This document shows, piece by piece, positions 59,246-64,000 of a DNA stretch of 64,000 bases (positions are counted from its first letter, which is position 1; each line of letters starts with the position of its first letter). Location of the stretch: assembly GCF_001295845.1 (NCBI RefSeq), contig NZ_LJIC01000093.1:1-64000 (forward strand), given 5' to 3'. The notes beneath the pieces are model-generated. The model worked only from the letters and a program-made list of their open reading frames with translations, ran no database searches and was not told the DNA's origin. The position numbers were made by a program, and so were the translations under genes. The stretch is from Rhodopseudomonas sp. AAP120. Lineage in GTDB: Bacteria; Pseudomonadota; Alphaproteobacteria; Rhizobiales; Xanthobacteraceae.

Positions 59246-59529
59246 CTGGGCCTCGATCCTTAGCCGCCACTCCGCGAAGCGCTACATCACCACTCTGAAA
59301 TCAATCCAGGTGGCGGTCAAGCCGAGCCTCCCGGCGATGCGGCCCGCGCGCAGGCAATGGCCGCAGTATGTGCTCTATTAGTGACGCGATTGTCTCATAT
59401 CGCACCATAAGTGAGGCGGTGATGCGACCTACAAAGTTCCACATGCGCTGGATCTGGCGCATGTGACGGGCGGTGCTATGCAAGGCGCGGGAAGGATCGA
59501 CGGTTACTAAGCGTCGACTAAGCGCGTCG
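59246..59529. other. AT-richer intergenic region without a gene
   Basis: About 280 bases between lpxXL and the radical SAM gene, both minus strand. It must carry the promoter of the radical SAM gene. The stretch around 59380-59460 is clearly lower in GC than the genes. No coding frame was found. Confidence 0.5.
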
Positions 59530-60462
59530 TTATCGCCAGCGTCGGTGCAACCAGAGCCATTGCTCCGGCGTCTCGCGGATCCAGCCCTCGACCACAGAGG
59601 TGACCGCCTGCATCGTGCCCTGGATGTCGATCCGGCCGTCGGCATCGCGGATCGGCGGAATCTCGTCGGTCAGTTCCGCACGGAAACGTCCGCCCGGCAG
59701 GCGGATGACGCGGGCGCCGTGCAGCGGGCACTCGATCTGCCGCAGCAGCTTTGCCAGCAGCGGGTTGGCCTTGGCGGTGCGGCCGAAGAAGGTGACGTCG
59801 ACACCCTTGGTGAAGTGCTGATCGATCAGCATGCCGACGTGCTTGCCGTCCTGCAGCGCCTGCGCCAGCTTGAACGGCGCGCTCGACCCGGCAGCGACGA
59901 GCTGACCCATCTTCACCGAGCGGATCTCCTCGACGATACGGTCGGCGGCTTCGATGTTCGGGCGGCGATACAGCACCGCGGTGTCGAGCCCGTGGGCGAC
60001 GGCGGCGACGGCAGGGAGCTCCCAGTTGCCAAGGTGGCTGGCGAAGATCAGCGCCGGCTTGCCGTCGTCCCGCAGCTTCTCGAACAGCTCGAGCGATCGC
60101 GCCGTGACTTCGATGCGGCTGCGCTCGGGATGCTCGACGTCGTAGTCCCACACCGAGTCGAGGTGCGCGAACTCCGCGGCGGAACGGCCGAGATTGTCCC
60201 AGACGCCCGCGAGGATCGCGTCGATCTCTTCAGGCGACTTCTCCGGAAATGCCGCGGTGAGGTTGTCACGGCCGATCCGCTGCTCCGGCAAGCGCGGGCC
60301 GAACTTGCGGGCCACCGTGCCGAACAGCCGGGCGCTCTTGTCCGGATCGAACTTGCGGGCCAGATGCAGCGCGCCGATCGCGACCGGCCCGACGATCTTG
60401 CCGGCGAGGCTCTTGGCCGCGCGTTGCGCACGCAGCCTGGCGCGATAGAGGGCGAGCTTCAT
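59530..60462 (-). CDS. lpxXL: Very-long-chain acyltransferase for lipid A (LpxXL type)
   Basis: A 310-residue HtrB/LpxL-family acyltransferase. IFASHLGNWELPAVAAVA holds the HX4E catalytic motif, VLYRRPN and LIDQHFTKGVDVTFFGR are the family blocks, and TPEQWLWLHRRWR is the usual C-terminus. Its place directly after the adh2XL gene (one-base overlap of ATG and TGA) in the fabF2XL-fabF1XL-adh2XL order identifies it as the enzyme that adds the 27-hydroxy-C28-type acyl chain from AcpXL to lipid A. That role is inferred from the rhizobial cluster. Confidence 0.92.
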   Translation of the reverse strand: MKLALYRARLRAQRAAKSLAGKIVGPVAIGALHLARKFDPDKSARLFGTVARKFGPRLPEQRIGRDNLTAAFPEKSPEEIDAILAGVWDNLGRSAAEFAHLDSVWDYDVEHPERSRIEVTARSLELFEKLRDDGKPALIFASHLGNWELPAVAAVAHGLDTAVLYRRPNIEAADRIVEEIRSVKMGQLVAAGSSAPFKLAQALQDGKHVGMLIDQHFTKGVDVTFFGRTAKANPLLAKLLRQIECPLHGARVIRLPGGRFRAELTDEIPPIRDADGRIDIQGTMQAVTSVVEGWIRETPEQWLWLHRRWR

Positions 60463-61484
60463 CAGAAGCGGACGATGATCTTGCCGAACACCTGGCGGCT
60501 TTCCATCCGCTTCAGCGCGGCGGCGACGTCGTCGAGCGGCACTTCGGTGTCGATCACCGGCCGCATGCCGGCCGCCATCTTGTCGAGGCTTTCGGCGATG
60601 TTTTTCATCGTCGCGCCGAACGAGCCGAAGATCTTGTACTGCTGCTGGAACAGCTGCATCAGGTTGATCGTGGTGGTCGGACCCGAGGTCGAGCCGCAGG
60701 TCACCAGCCGGCCGCCGCGCTTGAGGCTGAGCAGCGAGCCGTTGAAGGTGTCGGCGCCGACGTGTTCGAACACGACGTCGACACCCTTCTTCTTGGTGAT
60801 CTTGCGGGTCTCGTGCTCGAAACGATCCTTGCGATAGTTGATGACGTAGTCCGCGCCGAGCTTCTTGACGCCCTCGATCTTGCTGTCGTCGCCGACGGTG
60901 GTGATCACCGTGCAGCCGATCGCCTTCGCCATCATGATCGCGACGGTGCCGATGCCGGAGCCGCCGGCATGCACCAGCACAGTCTCGCCAGGCTGCAGCT
61001 TGGCGTTGTCGAACAGCATGTGCTGCACGGTCGAGAACGCGATCGGCGCACACGCGGCATCGCGCAGCTCGACGCCGTCCGGCACCGGGATCACCAGCCG
61101 CTCGGCGATGTTCATCAGTTCGCGCGCGAAGCCGTCGACGTGAAAGCCGATCAGGCCACCGACGTTTTCGCACAGATTGTCGCGGCCCTCCTGGCAGGCC
61201 TTGCAATGCCCGCAGGTCAGCGCGCCGTACATCACGACCTTTTGGCCCGGCTTGAAGCGCGTGACGCCGTCGCCGACGGCTTCGATCGTCCCGGACGCTT
61301 CGGCGCCGACTGCGATCGGCAGCTTGCGCTTGACGAACGCCATGCCGCGATAGCCCCACACGTCGATGTGGTTGAGCGCGACGGCGGCGATGCGGATTTG
61401 CACCTCGCCGGCAGCGGGCGGCGGGGGAGGCGGCAGATCCGCGACCACGAGGTCGCGGTCGGCAACGAGGGTGAGCGCGCGCAT
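60462..61484 (-). CDS. adh2XL: Medium-chain dehydrogenase/reductase of the lipid A very-long-chain acid cluster (Adh2XL)
   Basis: A 340-residue MDR protein. The structural zinc set C-x2-C-x2-C-x7-C is intact (CGHCKACQEGRDNLC), and VHAGGSGIGTVAIMMAKAIGC is the cofactor fold. The catalytic zinc ligands are missing: the usual Cys is replaced in NHIDVWGYRG and the GHE motif reads GAEASG. It thus looks more like a quinone- or enoyl-reductase than a zinc alcohol dehydrogenase, fitting the enoyl reduction or omega-1 step of C28 synthesis. The exact step is unproven. Confidence 0.9.
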   Translation of the reverse strand: MRALTLVADRDLVVADLPPPPPPAAGEVQIRIAAVALNHIDVWGYRGMAFVKRKLPIAVGAEASGTIEAVGDGVTRFKPGQKVVMYGALTCGHCKACQEGRDNLCENVGGLIGFHVDGFARELMNIAERLVIPVPDGVELRDAACAPIAFSTVQHMLFDNAKLQPGETVLVHAGGSGIGTVAIMMAKAIGCTVITTVGDDSKIEGVKKLGADYVINYRKDRFEHETRKITKKKGVDVVFEHVGADTFNGSLLSLKRGGRLVTCGSTSGPTTTINLMQLFQQQYKIFGSFGATMKNIAESLDKMAAGMRPVIDTEVPLDDVAAALKRMESRQVFGKIIVRF

Positions 61485-61514
61485 CTTGAGTGTTCCGAAT
61501 GGAGCTGGCGCGAA

Positions 61515-62795
61515 CTACACCGGCTCGCGCGTCAGGATCAGGGAAACGTTCTGGCCGCCGAAGCCGAACGAATTGGACATCACCGCGGTGACGCGGGCGT
61601 CGCGCGCCTTGTTCGGCACCACGTCGAGCGGGATCGCCGGGTCCGGCACGTCGTAATTGATAGTCGGCGGAATCCGCTTATGCTCCAGCGTCAGCAGCGA
61701 AAAGACCGCCTCGACAGCGCCGGCAGCCGACAGCGTGTGGCCGACCATCGACTTGTTCGACGATACCGGGATGGCCGACGCACGCTCGCCGAACACGCTA
61801 GAAATGCCGAGATACTCCATCTTGTCGTTCTCGGGCGTGCCGGTGCCGTGGGCATTGATGTAGTCGATCCGCTCGACGCCGATGCCGGCGTCGGCCAGCG
61901 TCTTGTTGATACAGCCGATGATCGGCTTGCCGTCCGGGCTCGAGCGGGTGCGGTGGAAGTTGTCGGCGAGCTCGCCGCAGCCGGCGATGACGCCGAGGAT
62001 GGTGGCACCGCGTGCGGTCGCGGCTTCCAGGCTCTCCAGCACCAGCGCGCCGGCGCCTTCCGCCATCACGAAGCCGTCGCGGTTCTTGGCGAACGGCTTG
62101 GAGGCGGTCGCCGGCGCGTCGTTCTGGGTCGACAGCGCCGACAGCAGCGAGAAGCGGATCAGCGCCTCCGCGTTCACCGAACCATCGGTCGCGACGCACA
62201 GCGCCGCATCGGACTCGCCGCGGCGGATCGCCTCGACGCCGAGCTGGATCGCGCTGGCGCCCGAGGCGCAGGCGGTCGACAGCGAGATCGGCGAGCCCTT
62301 GGTGCCGAAGGTCTCGGCGAGGTGATCGGCGACCGAGCCGAACAGGAAGCGGCGATGATACTGAGTGAAGCGGCCGCCGCCGGAGACCCGAAGCAGGGCG
62401 TCGTAGTCGATCGCGGTGTTGGCGCCGGTGGCGCGCGCCAGCTCCTGCCGTGGCAGCCATTCGAGTTCGACCGGCGCGACGGCGAGAAACAGCGGGCCGG
62501 GGAAGTCGCCCTTGCGGCCGATGCCGGCCTGCGTGATCGCTTCCTCGGTGGCGAGATCGGCGAGCTTCTCGCCGAGCACGGTGGAGGAGAACGGCTCGAC
62601 AGGGACGAAGTCCACGGTGCCGGCCATCGTCGTCTTGAGGCCGTCGATCGGAAACCGGGTGATGGTGCGGATGCCGGATTCGCCCGCCGTGAGCTTGGCC
62701 CAGTTGTCGGTCTTGCCCGCGCCGAGCGACGTCACGACGCCCATGCCGGTGACGACCACGATCGGCCTGCCGAATTTGTCGTGCGTGACGGTCAT
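61515..62795 (-). CDS. fabF1XL: 3-oxoacyl-ACP synthase II type, catalytic subunit for very-long-chain acid (FabF1XL)
   Basis: A 426-residue ketosynthase with a full triad: Cys176 (LSTACASGA), His316 (INAHGTGTP) and His353 (VGHTLSAAGA), plus Lys348. The EGAGALVLE block is standard. It elongates acyl-AcpXL toward C26-C28 for lipid A. Thirty bases separate it from adh2XL downstream and 28 from fabF2XL upstream, so these are one operon. Gene name by cluster order and family, following the Rhizobium system. Confidence 0.93.
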   Translation of the reverse strand: MTVTHDKFGRPIVVVTGMGVVTSLGAGKTDNWAKLTAGESGIRTITRFPIDGLKTTMAGTVDFVPVEPFSSTVLGEKLADLATEEAITQAGIGRKGDFPGPLFLAVAPVELEWLPRQELARATGANTAIDYDALLRVSGGGRFTQYHRRFLFGSVADHLAETFGTKGSPISLSTACASGASAIQLGVEAIRRGESDAALCVATDGSVNAEALIRFSLLSALSTQNDAPATASKPFAKNRDGFVMAEGAGALVLESLEAATARGATILGVIAGCGELADNFHRTRSSPDGKPIIGCINKTLADAGIGVERIDYINAHGTGTPENDKMEYLGISSVFGERASAIPVSSNKSMVGHTLSAAGAVEAVFSLLTLEHKRIPPTINYDVPDPAIPLDVVPNKARDARVTAVMSNSFGFGGQNVSLILTREPV

Positions 62796-62823
62796 CGCGT
62801 CCCCCTCGGTCGGTCGATCGAAC

Positions 62824-64000
62824 TCACCGGACGGCCTCGACCAGGGCCATGCCTTCGCCGCGCCAGTGACCGGCTCCGATCACCACAATCTGGTCCGGCG
62901 CCTTGCTGGTTTCAATCTCCAGCCCGCTCGGATCGTTGGCCGGAAACAGCGCGCCGCGCGACAGCGACAGCGCTGCCAGCGCGATGCCGAGCGGAAACTG
63001 CGCCTCCATGATGTGACCGAACGAGGTGCCGGTCGCGCGCACCGGATGGCCGCTCTGCGCGCGCAGGAAGGCGACTTCATCTGCCGTCGCCGGCTCCGCG
63101 CCGGTCGCGCCGGTGATGATCGGTGCATCGTCGCGGACGTCGCCGAGCTGCCCCCACAGCCGCTGCATCGAGGCTGTGACGTCGCCTTCGCCGCGGCGAC
63201 GCGACATGTCGGCGACCACATTGGTCAGCCGGGCATACGGCTTGGCACCGCGCGCCTCGGCATGCGCCCTCGATTCGATTACCAGGAACGCGCTGCCGGA
63301 GCCGAGCGCGAAACCACCTTTGGGACCACGCGAAAACACCGGTGCGTAGTTGTCCTTCAGATTGAAATCGCCGAACTCGTAGAGCATCAGCAGGTCTTTG
63401 CGCTCGCCGTTCTGCGCCGCGCCGATCAGCGCGATGTCGCTCTGCCCGGCGGCGATCCGCGCTAGCGCGATCCGCGCCGCGTCGACGCCGGCTTCCTCTT
63501 CGCCCATGAAGGTGCGCGACGAGCCGGTGACACCGTGGACGATCGCGATGTTGCCGGCGAGCAAATTGGAGAGCTGCGCCAGAAACAGCGTCGGCCGCAG
63601 GTCGTTCATCAGCCGCTCGTTGAGCGCGCCCGGGGCGGCGTTGCCATAGTCCTCGGAATTCAGCACCGCGGAGTCGACCGCCAGGTCGCGCTCGCCGCCG
63701 CCCGCCGCGACGATCATGTCGGTGCGCGACAGGATTTCGGTGTTGCCCTTGATGCCGGCCGAGTCGAGCGCGAGACCGGCCGCATAAGTGCCGATCCGCT
63801 GCCAGGCTTCCATCTGGCGCTGATCGCCCTTCTTGGGGATCTGCTTGTCGAAGCTCAGCGGCGCGAGCGGGTGCACGACATAAGGCGCGAAGCCGGTGGT
63901 GTCGACATTGACGCGGCGCTGCGCCAGCGCGTCCCAATGCGCGTCGAGCCCTTCGGCCAGCGAAGACGCGAGGCCGATGCCGGTGATCCAGGCTTCCGCC
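62824..64000 (-). CDS. fabF2XL: Second ketosynthase of the cluster, lacking the catalytic cysteine (FabF2XL), cut by right edge
   Basis: About 392 C-terminal residues of a thiolase-fold ketosynthase are visible, from AEAWITGIGLASSLAEG to the C-terminus WRGEGMALVEAVR. No cysteine occurs anywhere in them. Aligned by hand with FabF1XL, the active-site Cys position holds Glu (FMGEEEAGVDA), the first catalytic His is lost (IITGATGAEP), and the second remains (FGHIMEAQ). It is therefore probably a non-catalytic partner of FabF1XL. An upstream in-frame GTG at 63876 is internal; the true start lies beyond the window. Confidence 0.9.
   Translation of the reverse strand, partial: AEAWITGIGLASSLAEGLDAHWDALAQRRVNVDTTGFAPYVVHPLAPLSFDKQIPKKGDQRQMEAWQRIGTYAAGLALDSAGIKGNTEILSRTDMIVAAGGGERDLAVDSAVLNSEDYGNAAPGALNERLMNDLRPTLFLAQLSNLLAGNIAIVHGVTGSSRTFMGEEEAGVDAARIALARIAAGQSDIALIGAAQNGERKDLLMLYEFGDFNLKDNYAPVFSRGPKGGFALGSGSAFLVIESRAHAEARGAKPYARLTNVVADMSRRRGEGDVTASMQRLWGQLGDVRDDAPIITGATGAEPATADEVAFLRAQSGHPVRATGTSFGHIMEAQFPLGIALAALSLSRGALFPANDPSGLEIETSKAPDQIVVIGAGHWRGEGMALVEAVR

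Noticed and set aside
60463-61359. Fusion of the LpxXL frame with a long upstream open frame
   Set aside because: The upstream part is adh2XL read out of frame; the true lpxXL start overlaps the adh2XL stop by one base.

Overview
The window is GC-rich alphaproteobacterial chromosome. Its gene content, codon use and interspersed repeats fit Rhodopseudomonas palustris or a close relative in the Bradyrhizobium/Rhodopseudomonas group. The assignment rests on several things: a very-long-chain fatty acid cluster for lipid A, a short-type phosphatidylserine decarboxylase next to phosphatidylserine synthase, class II DAHP synthase, a TakP-like TRAP system, and GTCATTGCGAG-type palindromic repeats between genes. 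No phage, insertion sequence, CRISPR array, rRNA or tRNA was found. The content is mostly housekeeping and transport, with a few accessory islands.

Layout. 1-3466: a cut-off luciferase-like flavin oxidoreductase, a membrane class III nucleotidyl cyclase and a TetR repressor, all on the minus strand. 3581-9401: a divergent tripartite RND efflux operon (outer-membrane lipoprotein, adaptor, pump). Two palindromes that look like TetR operators lie in the shared promoter region. 9509-13934: dusA, then on the minus strand a retropepsin-like protease, a DUF1289 protein, a DivJ/PdhS-like histidine kinase and a beta-hydroxyacid dehydrogenase. 14233-19446: the Mrp-type Fe-S carrier (TTG start) and a TRAP transporter whose binding protein converges on its two membrane subunits, with a strong terminator between. 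19618-24961: moaA, a PEGA lipoprotein, gph, rpiA, a DUF2059 protein and glutathione reductase. 25140-28994: class II DAHP synthase, dgkA and nadE.

29173-38658 is the accessory part. It holds an orphan HEPN/AbiU2-like protein in lower-GC DNA, a secreted cupin, a formaldehyde-dehydrogenase-like zinc enzyme, a Tat-exported amidohydrolase, a LuxR-type regulator converging on an FAD oxidoreductase, and two exported proteins of unknown role. 38969-45441: cysS (with a compositionally odd internal segment), a 43-residue membrane microprotein, a GNAT acetyltransferase and citramalate synthase (these last three tightly packed), then a thiamine-diphosphate enzyme and a LOG-family phosphoribohydrolase. 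45634-57194: an Atm1-like ABC exporter followed by psd and pssA (phosphatidylethanolamine synthesis), a MotA/MotB pair, a Kup potassium transporter, a secreted rhodanese, an aminotransferase, a polyamine-binding protein and an outer-membrane beta-barrel.

57284-64000, all minus: a cobalamin-type radical SAM protein of unknown function, then the 3' part of the rhizobial-type lipid A very-long-chain fatty acid cluster (fabF2XL, fabF1XL, adh2XL, lpxXL in transcription order, cut by the right edge). The most interesting reading there is that the two ketosynthases look like a catalytic/non-catalytic pair. FabF1XL keeps the Cys-His-His triad. FabF2XL has no cysteine in its visible sequence and has lost one histidine, like a chain-length factor. 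Palindromic repeats of four sequence types, three of them ending in GTCAT/ATGAC, occupy most of the longer intergenic gaps.
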